NCBI RefSeq assembly: GCF_017874735.1 | Contig: NZ_JAGGLV010000003.1 | Location: 248,001-312,000 of the forward strand | DNA: 64,000 nucleotides | Direction of reading: 5' to 3' | DNA from: Paenibacillus silagei | GTDB lineage: Bacteria > Bacillota > Bacilli > Paenibacillales > Paenibacillaceae | Shown here: in pieces, positions 43,444-52,686 of the stretch | Position numbering within the stretch: the stretch's first letter is position 1 | Layout: every line of letters starts with the position of its first letter | The notes under the pieces: generated by a model | What the model saw: the letters and a program-made list of their open reading frames with translations, nothing else | Database searches by the model: none | What the model was told of the DNA's origin: nothing | Translations under genes and position numbers: made by a program

Positions 43444-46400
43444 TTGAAAAAGAGAACAAGATGGCTTGCGGCGGTTCTTACTTTTACAATGCTAATCATG
43501 TCGCTGACTGCACTTGGATTACCGGCACAAGCTGGAGCGGTTCCGATTCCGCAATCCTTCGCCAAGGGCGCAGATGTCAGCTGGCTGCCGCAAATGGAAG
43601 CTGAGGGCTACAAATTCTATAACGATCAGGGAGACGAGGAGGACCTGCTCCAGATTCTAAAAGATCACGGAATCGATTCGATACGCCTCCGGGCTTTCGT
43701 CAATCCATCCGATGATCCGATCAACGGCCATAACAGCACCGAAGAGATGGTTACGCTGGCCTCCCGTGTAAGCGCTCTCGGATTCAGGGTGATGGTCGAT
43801 CTGCACTACAGTGATTCCTGGGCCGATCCCGGGAAGCAGGTTACTCCGGCCGCCTGGGCCAGTGATAATCTGGAGCAGCTCAAAGCACATGTCTCAGAGT
43901 ACACCACAGAGGTGATGCAAGCGCTGAAGACTGCGGGGGTAACCCCCGAGTGGGTGCAGATTGGCAATGAGATTAATAACGGGATGATGCATCCGCTGGG
44001 CAGCTATAGCAATACTGCGAATCTGGTGGAATTGATCCAGGCGGGATCACATGCGGCCAAGGCTGTTTTTCCTGAGACCAAAATCATTATTCATAGAGCC
44101 AACGGGGCAGACACCGGTGTAGATCCGTTCTATGCAGGTCTGGTCGAGGCGGGTCTTAAGGACAGTGATTATGACATTATCGGGTTATCTTATTACCCGG
44201 ATTCTATCTACACTTCTTCTATTAATGAACTATCCTCCAACATGAATCTTCTGGCTGCAAAATATGGCAAGGAGGTCATGGTCGTCGAGGTTGGCGGCGA
44301 TGTGAGCAAGAATGTGGATAATGTATACAACATGCTAGTTGCTGTGCAGGATGGCGTGAAGGCTGTACCTGGAGGCCAGGGAACAGGTGTGTTCTATTGG
44401 GCACCCGAGGGCGTCTACTTCGGCTATGGGCTGTCTGCCTGGAACCCGGACGGGAAGCCTTCCTTCGCGATGGATGCTTTTATCGACGGTGCTTCGGCAA
44501 TCAACCGGGTACCCGTTCAGTCGGTAAAAGTTGAGAAGCAGACTGCTATCCTAGAAGTAGGCGGAACCGGCAGCGTTAAGGCAACGATCAGCCCGGCGAA
44601 TGCAACCTATAAGGGGCTAACCTTCACCAGCTCGGATGAAGCCATCGTCAAGGTAGACAAGTATAAAGGAACCATCTCCGGGCTTGCTGCCGGGACCTCT
44701 ACAGTAACAGCGGTTACGTATGACGGCGGATTTACAGATTCAACGGAGATCACAGTCTCGCCAAGCACAAGCTTCATTCAGAATCCAGGCTTCGAGGACG
44801 GGCTGAACGGCTGGACCGTAAGCGGCGATAGCGCGGCGGTCAATGTGGAGTCGGATGCCCATTCCGGTTCGGCTGCACTGCACTACTGGAGCTCAGGGGC
44901 TGCGGAATTCCAAATCTCCCAGACGGTCACCGGACTTGAAAATGGTACCTATCAGTTATCCGCTTGGGTCTCGGGCGGGGGAGGGGAAGAGACGGCAGAG
45001 ATTTTTGCGGGCAATCAGAAGCAGCCGTTCGTCAACACAGGCTGGCAGCAATGGAGTAATCCAACCATCGATACCGTTGAAGTTACAGATGGAACGCTGA
45101 CACTAGGCGCTAATCTGAAATACGCTGGAGACAAGTGGGGGAATATTGATGATTTCAAGCTGGTCAAAAAAGCCGGAGCCGTCAGCACCAATAATCTCAC
45201 GGTGAACGGCGCTAAGTCCGACTGGTATCTGAGCGGCACCAAGCCCGCTACCTTCGGAGACAGCAATGCTTCAGGCGGCTTCGATTACGGGGATGACAAG
45301 CCGATTAACTTCAGCCTTACTCATGAAATGACCGGACTTGCGCCCGGAACCTATACCCTCCAGGCCAAAATCTTTGGGGACAAGGGTGAACCTTCTCCCG
45401 ATTCGGTAATGTATGTGATCTCCGAGGGGCAGACGTATTCGGTGCCGGTTACCTATTCAGGCAGCGCCTGGCTGAAGCCCCGGACTCTGACGCTAAAGCA
45501 TGTGCACATTGGGGAAGACGGCAGCGCATCGCTGGGCTTCAAAGTCCTCACGGACTCGGATAATCATTACGGCTATCTGCAAGAGGTGACCTTCGTGCGC
45601 AATAGCACAACTACACCTGAGGTTCCTAGCGAACCAAGTGAACCGAGTGAACCGGTAACACCTCCAGTAACGGAGCCTGTAACACCCCCGGTCACAGAGC
45701 CGGTGACACCTCCGGTAACAGAGCCAGTAACGCCTCCGGCAACGGAGCCGGTGACAAGTCCGGAAGCCAGTTCGGTACCAAGCCCGACTACGGCACCAGG
45801 AACGGGCTCCGGTTCAGGCTGGACAGCTCCGCTGGCAACAGCACAAGCTTCAGCTGCACCGCAAGCTACGCCGCAGCCGGAGATTCTGACTGTAACTGAT
45901 CCGAAGGTGAATGCCCAGAACCAGATTGTGATTCCAATCGCTGAAGGGCAGAGCGAAGTAAGAATTCCCGCTGACGCTGCGGCCCTTAAGGGAATAGCCG
46001 CTCTGAAGGTGGAAGGCAAGACAGTGTCTGTAGAGATTCCAGGCAAGGTTCTTGAGCAGCTTCAAGCGTTGGCAGGACAGCAGCAGAAGGGCTCGATGAT
46101 GTCTATCGTGCTTGAGCCATCGTCACCAGAGCAGAAGACGGCCTGGATACTTCAGGCGAATAAGAAGAATAAGGCTGAACTGAGAACAGCCGGAGAAATG
46201 TTCAATCTCAGGCTGTCTGTGCTGAATCAGCAGGGAGCTAAGACTCCTCTGGTCTCGTTCGCGGAACCAGTCAGTCTTCGCCTGAAGCTTCAGGCGAACG
46301 GCAATCCGAAGCTCGCAGGTGTGTATGCCACGGCAGACGATGGAACGCTCGAATATGCAGGCGGAACCTGGGAACCGTCCGTATTGACTGCACAGGTACG

Positions 46401-46974
46401 GCAATCCGGCAATTATGCTGTACTGGAGTATGACAAGAGCTTTGCAGATGTGACTCCGGCGGATTGGGCCTACTCAGTGATAAAAGAGATGGCTGCCAAG
46501 CATATTATCGAGGGCGACCGGGAAGGACACTTCGCTCCGAAGAGAGAAGTGTCCCGGGCCGAATTCGTTACGATGCTTGTCCGTGCCCTTGGGCTGAAGG
46601 CGGAAGGCCTGCGTTCGTTCGCTGACGTAGACAGCAGCAAGTGGTATTCGGGCGATGTGGCCGCCGCTTTTGCAGCCGGAATCGTTAAAGGGGACTCCAC
46701 CGGCAAATTTGCCCCCGAGTCGCATATTACACGGCAAGAGATGGCAACGCTGCTTGTGAGAGCTTACGAGTTACATTCGGGAAGTCCGGCTCCGGCAGGT
46801 TCCTTGCCAGCTTTTGCCGATGCCGCCAAGATTGACAGCTGGGCTAAGGAAGCCGTAAGTTCCGCCGGTTCACTGGGCTTCATCACGGGGACTCCGGACG
46901 GATTCCTCAAGCCCCTGGCCAATGCGACGCGCGCAGAGTGTGCGAAGGTATTGAGTGTGTTGCTTAATCCGTAG
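43444..46974 (+). CDS. SLH-anchored endo-beta-1,4-galactanase (GH53)
   Basis: 1176 residues from TTG 43444, behind GGGAGGG; the frame is open from 43387. A signal peptide ends near AQAGAV. The GH53 barrel (about 35-350) has acid/base Glu176 (QIGNEINNG) and nucleophile Glu282 (VVEVGG). Next come a BIG2 Ig-like domain (357-440), two carbohydrate-binding beta-sandwiches (443-578 and 583-720; the first like galactan-binding CBM61), a Pro/Thr/Glu linker of VTPPVTEP repeats, a middle domain and three SLH domains (from 999, 1059 and 1123). The enzyme cuts beta-1,4-galactan side chains of pectin at the cell surface, feeding the GH42 enzyme and the importer. Confidence 0.93.
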   Translation: MKKRTRWLAAVLTFTMLIMSLTALGLPAQAGAVPIPQSFAKGADVSWLPQMEAEGYKFYNDQGDEEDLLQILKDHGIDSIRLRAFVNPSDDPINGHNSTEEMVTLASRVSALGFRVMVDLHYSDSWADPGKQVTPAAWASDNLEQLKAHVSEYTTEVMQALKTAGVTPEWVQIGNEINNGMMHPLGSYSNTANLVELIQAGSHAAKAVFPETKIIIHRANGADTGVDPFYAGLVEAGLKDSDYDIIGLSYYPDSIYTSSINELSSNMNLLAAKYGKEVMVVEVGGDVSKNVDNVYNMLVAVQDGVKAVPGGQGTGVFYWAPEGVYFGYGLSAWNPDGKPSFAMDAFIDGASAINRVPVQSVKVEKQTAILEVGGTGSVKATISPANATYKGLTFTSSDEAIVKVDKYKGTISGLAAGTSTVTAVTYDGGFTDSTEITVSPSTSFIQNPGFEDGLNGWTVSGDSAAVNVESDAHSGSAALHYWSSGAAEFQISQTVTGLENGTYQLSAWVSGGGGEETAEIFAGNQKQPFVNTGWQQWSNPTIDTVEVTDGTLTLGANLKYAGDKWGNIDDFKLVKKAGAVSTNNLTVNGAKSDWYLSGTKPATFGDSNASGGFDYGDDKPINFSLTHEMTGLAPGTYTLQAKIFGDKGEPSPDSVMYVISEGQTYSVPVTYSGSAWLKPRTLTLKHVHIGEDGSASLGFKVLTDSDNHYGYLQEVTFVRNSTTTPEVPSEPSEPSEPVTPPVTEPVTPPVTEPVTPPVTEPVTPPATEPVTSPEASSVPSPTTAPGTGSGSGWTAPLATAQASAAPQATPQPEILTVTDPKVNAQNQIVIPIAEGQSEVRIPADAAALKGIAALKVEGKTVSVEIPGKVLEQLQALAGQQQKGSMMSIVLEPSSPEQKTAWILQANKKNKAELRTAGEMFNLRLSVLNQQGAKTPLVSFAEPVSLRLKLQANGNPKLAGVYATADDGTLEYAGGTWEPSVLTAQVRQSGNYAVLEYDKSFADVTPADWAYSVIKEMAAKHIIEGDREGHFAPKREVSRAEFVTMLVRALGLKAEGLRSFADVDSSKWYSGDVAAAFAAGIVKGDSTGKFAPESHITRQEMATLLVRAYELHSGSPAPAGSLPAFADAAKIDSWAKEAVSSAGSLGFITGTPDGFLKPLANATRAECAKVLSVLLNP

Positions 46975-47001
46975 GCCGGAGGATAACAGCATAAGTATAG
47001 T

Positions 47002-47045
47002 AGAGCAGCAATTCTCCTGATAATGGGGGGCGCTGCTCTTTTTTT
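47002..47045 (+). terminator. terminator after the GH53 gene
   Basis: AGAGCAGC / GCTGCTCT arms followed by seven Ts. Confidence 0.85.
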
Positions 47046-47154
47046 ACGGTATAGGAAAATGCGGGGGCGAGGGAGGGCAGATGGGCCGAACGTATGCGAA
47101 AAACCGAATACATTGGGCAGCGGCTTAGGCAACAGTAGGGGGGCCGCGCGCTTC

Positions 47155-48117
47155 CTAAAACTGAAACAGCTTTATTCTCGCTTGCAGCTCCGCTCTTACT
47201 TCATCCGGCATTTCCTTCACCTTAAGGTCATCGCCCAGAAATAACAGCCAATTCTTGACTTCCTTCAGCTCCTCCGTGCGGTTCACCTCGACTTCCATTT
47301 TCAGGATAGCGGTAGTTTGGTAGGGGTTAGTATAGGACAGCGTCACCCTGAACGGGTGATATTTCCGGTATTGGGCAATGGCCCGGGGACCGAGTTCCAG
47401 GACAAGGTTGTTCTTCACTTGCTGCTTGCTCAGCTTCTCTTTAATTTTTTTCGCGCTTGGCCTGTTGGAGCCCGGGTAGGGGATGACATCAGTTAGCTGA
47501 TCAACCGGGATGATCCGTTTCCTGGAGGCGTCCAGGTCGAAGCCCTCGATGAGCCACAGGCTTTTCTGCTGATAGAGACGTAAAAGATACACAGCATAAG
47601 AGATATCCTTCTGGTCTTCCCGGCAGGTGATGAACAGATAACGGTCCGCCAGCAGGAGCCGGATCAGCTTGTCCAGCATAGGGTGGGGGAGATCGGACAG
47701 GTCCAGCAGATCAGGATTGCCCGGGTGGGTGCCCTCGAACAGCAGGATCTGATTGAGAAGAACAAGCTCCTCCTGCTGATTCTCCGAGATGAGCCCCAGT
47801 AATTTCTCCGTCAGCGACAGGCGGCTCTTGAGATAAGGAAGCTGGCCGTTTCTTGTCGCCATGAAGGCAATGAACAGCGCTTTGACCTCATTATCCGTGA
47901 ACCGGACCACGGGAAGAAGAGAGTTACGCATAACGGAATACCCGCCATCCCGGCCCACCTCTGCAACCAGCGGCATTCCGAGCGCCTCAATCTCCCGGAT
48001 ATCCCGCTGGGCGGTCGAACGCGAAATATTGAATTCCCGCATGATTTCCGTCAGGGTAAAATGGGCACGATTGTTAATGTACCGCATGATGATGTTGATC
48101 CGTTCTACTTTTTTCAT
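47155..48117 (-). CDS. WYL-domain transcriptional regulator (YafY/DeoR-like)
   Basis: 320 residues. N-terminal winged helix (INIIMRYINNRAHFTLTEIM, EFNISRSTAQRDIREIEALG) followed by a WYL sensor domain (about 140-225, with the strand KSLWLIEGFDLDASRKR) and a C-terminal WCX-like extension. Such proteins respond to nucleotides or small ligands. It is divergent, across 97 bp, from the GyrI-like gene at 48215, and the pair probably form a regulator-and-effector unit. Confidence 0.88.
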   Translation of the reverse strand: MKKVERINIIMRYINNRAHFTLTEIMREFNISRSTAQRDIREIEALGMPLVAEVGRDGGYSVMRNSLLPVVRFTDNEVKALFIAFMATRNGQLPYLKSRLSLTEKLLGLISENQQEELVLLNQILLFEGTHPGNPDLLDLSDLPHPMLDKLIRLLLADRYLFITCREDQKDISYAVYLLRLYQQKSLWLIEGFDLDASRKRIIPVDQLTDVIPYPGSNRPSAKKIKEKLSKQQVKNNLVLELGPRAIAQYRKYHPFRVTLSYTNPYQTTAILKMEVEVNRTEELKEVKNWLLFLGDDLKVKEMPDEVRAELQARIKLFQF

Positions 48118-48214
48118 CGCGGCTCCTAAACAGGTTCATTTTTTGACATGGTTCAAGGTTATCATATACATAGCAGGTGAGGAACACAAATATGAATAAA
48201 GGCGGGATATAACA

Positions 48215-48700
48215 ATGGCAGGGTATACTATCGAAGAGAAAGACAGCTTTACGGTGATTGGTCTGGGTGTTGATCTTAAGAGTGATTACACGGACTATGC
48301 CGGGATTCATAAGGAGAAGATGGATTTTTGGCAGGCGGTCAGTGAAGATGGCAGGCTCGACTTGTTAAAAGGGCTTGCGGCGAATGACTATGTGTTTGTG
48401 GTGAACGAAGCGGTGAACGGCAAGATGATGCATTATGCCGGGGTAATGGCAGGTGCAGCCGCACAGATTCCGCAGGAAGCCCGGGTGATTCAATTCCCGA
48501 AGGGGGAATACCTCGTAGTGGCAGGCGAAGGAGCGACAACGGAGGAATTAAGCAATACTTTGACGGGCCTGGCCTTCGGACAAGCTTTGCCGCAAGCAGA
48601 AGGATACGCCTACGTGGGCGGGCCGAATACGGCTGTGGAGATGGGCCGGAGGGACGGCTCTCTGTATGGTGAAATGTGGATTCCTGTACTCAGAAATTAA
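48215..48700 (+). CDS. GyrI-like / AraC-effector-binding domain protein
   Basis: 161 residues, a stand-alone SHS2-type ligand-binding domain: the opening strand YTIEEKDSFTVIGLGVDL, the central MHYAGVMAGAA region and the closing YGEMWIPVLRN, a typical C-terminal 'E-x-W-x-P' signature. The related domains bind hydrophobic cations and drugs, and some hydrolyse them. The neighbouring WYL regulator is divergent; the unknown gene at 48725 follows after 24 bp. Confidence 0.8.
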   Translation: MAGYTIEEKDSFTVIGLGVDLKSDYTDYAGIHKEKMDFWQAVSEDGRLDLLKGLAANDYVFVVNEAVNGKMMHYAGVMAGAAAQIPQEARVIQFPKGEYLVVAGEGATTEELSNTLTGLAFGQALPQAEGYAYVGGPNTAVEMGRRDGSLYGEMWIPVLRN

Positions 48701-48724
48701 TAATGTAATGGAGGATACGTAACT

Positions 48725-49189
48725 ATGCCATATACAGTGGATTTCAAAGAGGTGTCTTTGCAAGGCCTGGAGTCATCGCCTGTTGCTGAAGCGCTGGCGG
48801 GTCTGCGTGCGAATGAGGCGCGGTATTTCATGAACAAATATAAGCATGAATTCACAGTCGTTCCTGCCAGTGAAAGCCAGGAGACGCTGGATTACGTGAA
48901 CGGGATTCTGAGCAAGGAGCGGGGTCTTGAGTTTGCTGCCAAGCCACTCCAAACCTCGCAATTTCAGGTTGAGAACATTCGGTTCGCCTACGTTTTCTAT
49001 GAGGATGGCCTTGCCCTTAACGTAATGTACACGGTGGATGATCCCAAGAAGCGGGCGGTCGGGTTCAAGCTCTCCGAGGGGATGGAGGTTCCGGCGGAGC
49101 TGGCGGACAAGTTCAAGTTCGCGCGGCAAAAGTCGAAGCTGGCTGGAACGATCCGGGGTTCGTTCTTTGTGATTAAGGGAGAGTATTAA
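48725..49189 (+). CDS. conserved-looking protein of unknown function
   Basis: 154 residues with an excellent AATGGAGG ribosome site. I do not recognise the family. It is soluble, has no signal peptide, and alternates beta-like strands (HEFTVVPAS, FQVENIRFAYVFY, LALNVMYTVDD, TIRGSFFVIKGEY) with helices (SSPVAEALAGLRANEARYFM). It directly follows the GyrI-like gene and is likely co-transcribed, so a role linked to that ligand-binding protein is possible. Confidence 0.7.
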   Translation: MPYTVDFKEVSLQGLESSPVAEALAGLRANEARYFMNKYKHEFTVVPASESQETLDYVNGILSKERGLEFAAKPLQTSQFQVENIRFAYVFYEDGLALNVMYTVDDPKKRAVGFKLSEGMEVPAELADKFKFARQKSKLAGTIRGSFFVIKGEY

Positions 49190-49278
49190 TAAAAATCCCC
49201 ACAAAGTGAAGTTAAGCTTCGGAGTCTATTCAGATAATTTGCGGGGCCCCAAAACCATATACATTCTTGAACGGCCAT

Positions 49279-49305
49279 AAGGGGCTGCCAATCTGGCAGC
49301 CCCTT
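49279..49305. terminator. bidirectional terminator
   Basis: AAGGGGCTGCCA / TGGCAGCCCCTT, a nearly uninterrupted 12-bp stem between the convergent 48725 gene and the MFS gene. Confidence 0.8.
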
Positions 49306-49312
49306 GAATCGT

Positions 49313-50563
49313 TCAAATCTCCTCCGCTGTGTACGTCTTCTGGGTGCGGAGGACCGGGAAGAACCGGTACATCCAGAGCACGGTAATAATCAGGGTGCCA
49401 ACTCCGCCGATCACGGTTGCAGGCACGGCCCCGACCAGCCCGGCCATCGTGCCGGACTCGAATTCGCCAAGCTGGTTCGAGGTGCCGATGAATAACGAAT
49501 TCACTGCGTTCACCCGGCCCTGCATCTCCTGCGGCGTATTAACCTGCACCAGTGTCGAGCGGATAACGACACTCACGACATCCGAGCCGCCGATCAGAAC
49601 GAGCGCGAACAAGGACAGCCAGAAGCTGTGGGAGATGCCGAACAGCATCGTGGCCAGGGCGAAGACGACCAGCGAGGCGAATAGCATCCGGCCGATGGCC
49701 CGTTCCACCGAATAGCGGGTCAGGATGAGTGAGACGATGATCGCGCCTACCGCCGGGGCGGAGCGCAGCAGGCCAAGACCGAGCGAGCCGGTCTTCAGAA
49801 TATCCTCGGCGAAGATCGGCAGCAATGCCGTGGCCCCGCCAAGAAGTACAGCGAACAAGTCCAGCGAGATTGTACCCAGGATAATCTTGCGGGCGAAGAC
49901 AAACCGCAGGCCGCTGAGGAAGGTGTCCATGCTGACCGCGTCCAGCTTCTTGACGAAATGAACAGTCTTGACGAAGAAGATCAGCACCGTAGATACCAGC
50001 AGGGCGGCAAGCGAGGCGATATAGGCGGCAGCCGTACCCCAGACCACGAGGACACCCCCGAGGGACGGGCCGACGATCATTGCCGTCTGCATAGCAGATG
50101 CAGACCAGGCCGCTGCCTTAGGTAACTGCTCACGGTCCACGATATCGGGGACCAGCGCCGCCGAGGCCGGACTCTCGAAGGTACGGCACGCGCCAAGGAC
50201 TGCTGCGGCTGCCAGCAGGTGGACCGCGCTGAGCCAGCCTTCAATGCTGCCGAGGACAAGCAACAGCACGATGAGGCACTCTGTAAGCTGGCACAGGAAC
50301 ACAATGGTTCGGCGGTCATAGCGGTCTGCCGTCTGTCCGGCAGGCAATGTAAGCAGCAGCATGGGCAGGAATTGGGCCAGCCCGACCAGTCCAAGCTGGT
50401 AGGCGCTGCCGGTCAGCGCATACATCTGCCAGCCAATCGCCACCGACAGCATCTGGAAGGCACTGGTGGAGAAGATCCGCGCGATCCATAGGCGCAGGAA
50501 TGAGCGGTTATGCAGTACAGACGAGCGTGGAGTATTCGCATTCGATGTATTCAGTGTATTCAA
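49313..50563 (-). CDS. MFS transporter, DHA3/EntS-like exporter
   Basis: 416 residues from TTG 50563, with GGAGGATG upstream on the minus strand; the TTG overlaps the TGA of the TrmB gene. Twelve membrane segments are visible. The loop motif AGQTADRYDRRTIVF between segments 2 and 3 is the MFS A-motif; the 'NTPQEMQGRVNAVNSLF' stretch is characteristic of DHA3 drug and siderophore exporters. It likely pumps a toxic or signalling compound out of the cell under the control of the TrmB-type regulator. Confidence 0.88.
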   Translation of the reverse strand: MNTLNTSNANTPRSSVLHNRSFLRLWIARIFSTSAFQMLSVAIGWQMYALTGSAYQLGLVGLAQFLPMLLLTLPAGQTADRYDRRTIVFLCQLTECLIVLLLVLGSIEGWLSAVHLLAAAAVLGACRTFESPASAALVPDIVDREQLPKAAAWSASAMQTAMIVGPSLGGVLVVWGTAAAYIASLAALLVSTVLIFFVKTVHFVKKLDAVSMDTFLSGLRFVFARKIILGTISLDLFAVLLGGATALLPIFAEDILKTGSLGLGLLRSAPAVGAIIVSLILTRYSVERAIGRMLFASLVVFALATMLFGISHSFWLSLFALVLIGGSDVVSVVIRSTLVQVNTPQEMQGRVNAVNSLFIGTSNQLGEFESGTMAGLVGAVPATVIGGVGTLIITVLWMYRFFPVLRTQKTYTAEEI

Positions 50564-51396
50564 TGGGTGTCATCCTCCAAGCGATTAGAATCGGGTTCAG
50601 ATTCGGGGGCCGGCTTCCGCCCGCGCATCTCAGGGTGTTCCTGGAATATTAAGTCGTAATTCTTGCCGTAACGCGCCTCCAGCTCCGCGGCGAAATCCTG
50701 CTCTATGCGCATCATCACGACATCGTGATAATAAGACGTCTGAAGCACATCCAGCACAGCCGGATGGTTGCTCTCCAGCGCCGAAGCCTGCGAATGGCGG
50801 GTGAAGCTGCCCAGAAGCGAGGTCTCTTTATCCAGCAGGAGCGAGAAGTTCCGGGTGGTCTTCGGTCCGCCTGCCGGCACGCTATGCACAATGACACGCG
50901 ACAGCGCTGTAGGTATGTCACCTATCACCATCAGGTGGACGGCAATGCCCCGTTCTTCGGCGGCAAGCAGTGTGTCTTCTATCCGGTGCAGATCCTCCGC
51001 CCAGATATCTACCAGAATCTCTGCGCTGGCATTGGCAGCAAGCCGCTTTACCGCCAGATCCACCTGAGCATCTCCCTTCCAGTTGCTGAAGAAGGGAGGT
51101 ACAGCAGGCAGGTGGCCCAATTCGTTCTCCAGTAGGTGGGCGGTGCGCTCAAATTCCGCCTGAAGCAGCTTAACGACCTGCCGGACCGGAATGGCAGCGA
51201 AGGTCACCGGCTCGCCTTCGACTGTCCGGCAGACTCCTTTATCGACCAGACTGCGCAGCGCGGCGTATACATTGGACCGGGACACGGACACCTGCTTGGC
51301 GACCTCATAGCCCGAGGAGGGCGGCTGGCCGTGTAGCGCCAGGTAGCAGCGGGCTTCCAGATCGGATAAGCCGAGCTTGCGTAATGCTTCAATCAT
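50560..51396 (-). CDS. TrmB-family transcriptional regulator
   Basis: 278 residues. A winged helix (residues 1-75, LGLSDLEARCYLALHGQPPS, VSVSRSNVYAALRSLVDKG) is followed by a short coiled coil and a PLD-like sensor domain of about 170 residues (SAEILVDIWAEDLHRIEDTL). TrmB proteins are best known for sugar control in archaea, but bacterial ones often sit beside MFS exporters. Translationally coupled to the MFS gene by a 4-bp overlap. A palindrome lies in its promoter region at 51446. Confidence 0.88.
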   Translation of the reverse strand: MIEALRKLGLSDLEARCYLALHGQPPSSGYEVAKQVSVSRSNVYAALRSLVDKGVCRTVEGEPVTFAAIPVRQVVKLLQAEFERTAHLLENELGHLPAVPPFFSNWKGDAQVDLAVKRLAANASAEILVDIWAEDLHRIEDTLLAAEERGIAVHLMVIGDIPTALSRVIVHSVPAGGPKTTRNFSLLLDKETSLLGSFTRHSQASALESNHPAVLDVLQTSYYHDVVMMRIEQDFAAELEARYGKNYDLIFQEHPEMRGRKPAPESEPDSNRLEDDTH

Positions 51397-51445
51397 GGGG
51401 GAACCGCCTTTCTGTGAAAGTAAGTATTGCTTCGTTGTATTTAGA

Positions 51446-51461
51446 AGTATTTCAAAATACT
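51446..51461. promoter_or_regulatory. palindromic operator candidate for the TrmB/MFS operon
   Basis: AGTATTT-CA-AAATACT is a perfect 7+7 inverted repeat 50 bp before the regulator start. It is the likely autoregulatory site. Related half-sites (AAGTATT) lie at 51422. Confidence 0.45.
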
Positions 51462-51630
51462 ACTCCGATCTCAAAGTGCTGTCAAGCAGCAATTCGCGTC
51501 CGTCCGCAGCACCGAGCGTCTCACAAAAATGATTACAGTCGGGTGAAATCAGGTAATAACTCTCAAGACGGCTTTAAAAGCCGATATGCAAGAGAGTCTC
51601 GACTATAAACCAATGACAGGATGAGGACTT

Positions 51631-52254
51631 ATGCGAAAAGCAATTCTGACTACCATGCTCATCTCCAGTCTGTTAATGGCTGGCTGCGGCAATAACGGGG
51701 CGGCAAATGGCGGTACGGCGGCTACTCCAGAGACCGGACAAGCAGCGACGGCAAGCCCGGAGGTTACACCCGAGGTCACGCCGGAACCGGCAGCTGAGGC
51801 TACCGCAGAGCCCGCACCGGAAGCAACGGCACAGGCACCAGCACAGACGACCGCACCAGAAACCACGCCGAAGGCCAGTGCGGCGGCGGGGGATTCGCAG
51901 CGGCAGACTTATTTTGACAAGCTGGATAAGATTGAAGAGGGCCTTAGCGATCTGAAGGCAATGTCAGACAGCGGGGTCATGACTGATATGAAGGAGGCCG
52001 CCTCCAAGGAGCATGAGCGCTGGGACAAGGCGTTGAATGAAATCTACCAGGCGCTAAAAGTGCAGCTTAACGAAGCCGATATGGTGAAACTGAAAGAGGA
52101 ACAACTAAACTGGATCAAGGAACGCGATAAAGCAGCAGAGGAAGCGGCTGCCAAGTATAAAGGCGGAACGATGGAGGGGCTGGAGTACGCGGCGACCTTG
52201 GCATCCGTGACGAAGGAACGTTGTTATAAGCTGGTGGAGTTGTATATGAAGTAA
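51631..52254 (+). CDS. LprI-like lipoprotein
   Basis: 207 residues with GATGAGGAC upstream. A signal peptide ends in the lipobox LMAGC, so the protein is anchored outside the membrane. A spacer of about 70 residues rich in Ala, Pro, Glu and Thr (repeats of PEATA/PEVTPE) leads to a C-terminal helical domain with LNWIKERDKAAEEAA, GGTMEGLEYAATLASVTKER and a final tyrosine region, the LprI / lysozyme-inhibitor-like (DUF1311) pattern. In other bacteria the family protects against lysozyme; whether this one does is not known. Confidence 0.8.
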   Translation: MRKAILTTMLISSLLMAGCGNNGAANGGTAATPETGQAATASPEVTPEVTPEPAAEATAEPAPEATAQAPAQTTAPETTPKASAAAGDSQRQTYFDKLDKIEEGLSDLKAMSDSGVMTDMKEAASKEHERWDKALNEIYQALKVQLNEADMVKLKEEQLNWIKERDKAAEEAAAKYKGGTMEGLEYAATLASVTKERCYKLVELYMK

Positions 52255-52260
52255 TTCAAG

Positions 52261-52304
52261 AGCGCAGCGACTCTCTCGTAAGGAGGGCCGCTGCGCTGTT
52301 TTTT
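52261..52304 (+). terminator. terminator after the LprI-like gene
   Basis: AGCGCAGCG / CGCTGCGCT stem with six Ts. Confidence 0.85.
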
Positions 52305-52408
52305 GACCATTTTCGTGACTGTACAGAACCTGTGAATTAGGTAATCATACTACAAGAGCATCCGCACAAAAGGAGTTAGTAGATAGTTAGGAGCAGAAAT
52401 TGGGTGAT

Positions 52409-52593
52409 AAGTGTATTCGGTGCAATTAAAAACAGTAAAAAGGAAGGAGTTTCTCTTCTAACTGTAGTCTATACAACTAAAACTGCCCGAAAGGGTGAGA
52501 ACCGAGTTTTAGAGGTGTTTTAGATGTACGGAATACAGCTAAATGGATTTTCGGCGGTACATCAGGCGATATAGTTGTACGTAATGCAGCTAA
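52409..52593 (+). repeat. palindrome array B (four TGTA-N5-TRCA palindromes)
   Basis: Palindromes centred at 52418, 52469, 52531 and 52582 (51, 62, 51 bp apart). The best is CTAACTGTAGTCTATACAAC at the second site. Between them lie small extra dyads such as TGCCCGAAAGGGTG. It fills the 382-bp gap between the LprI-like gene and the convergent DUF1835 gene. It is about three-quarters identical to array C at 62349. Confidence 0.85.
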
Positions 52594-52686
52594 GCCTAGT
52601 ACTTCCGCATACACCTTAATCAGGGCACGATAAACCTTACGCAAGTGACTGGGTACATCTGTTTTCACTAGCTTAAATCCATTAAC

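Noticed and set aside
45608-45780. VTPPVTEP DNA repeats in GH53 as a mobile or regulatory repeat
   Set aside because: They are in frame and form an ordinary Pro/Thr linker between the binding domains and the C-terminal part.
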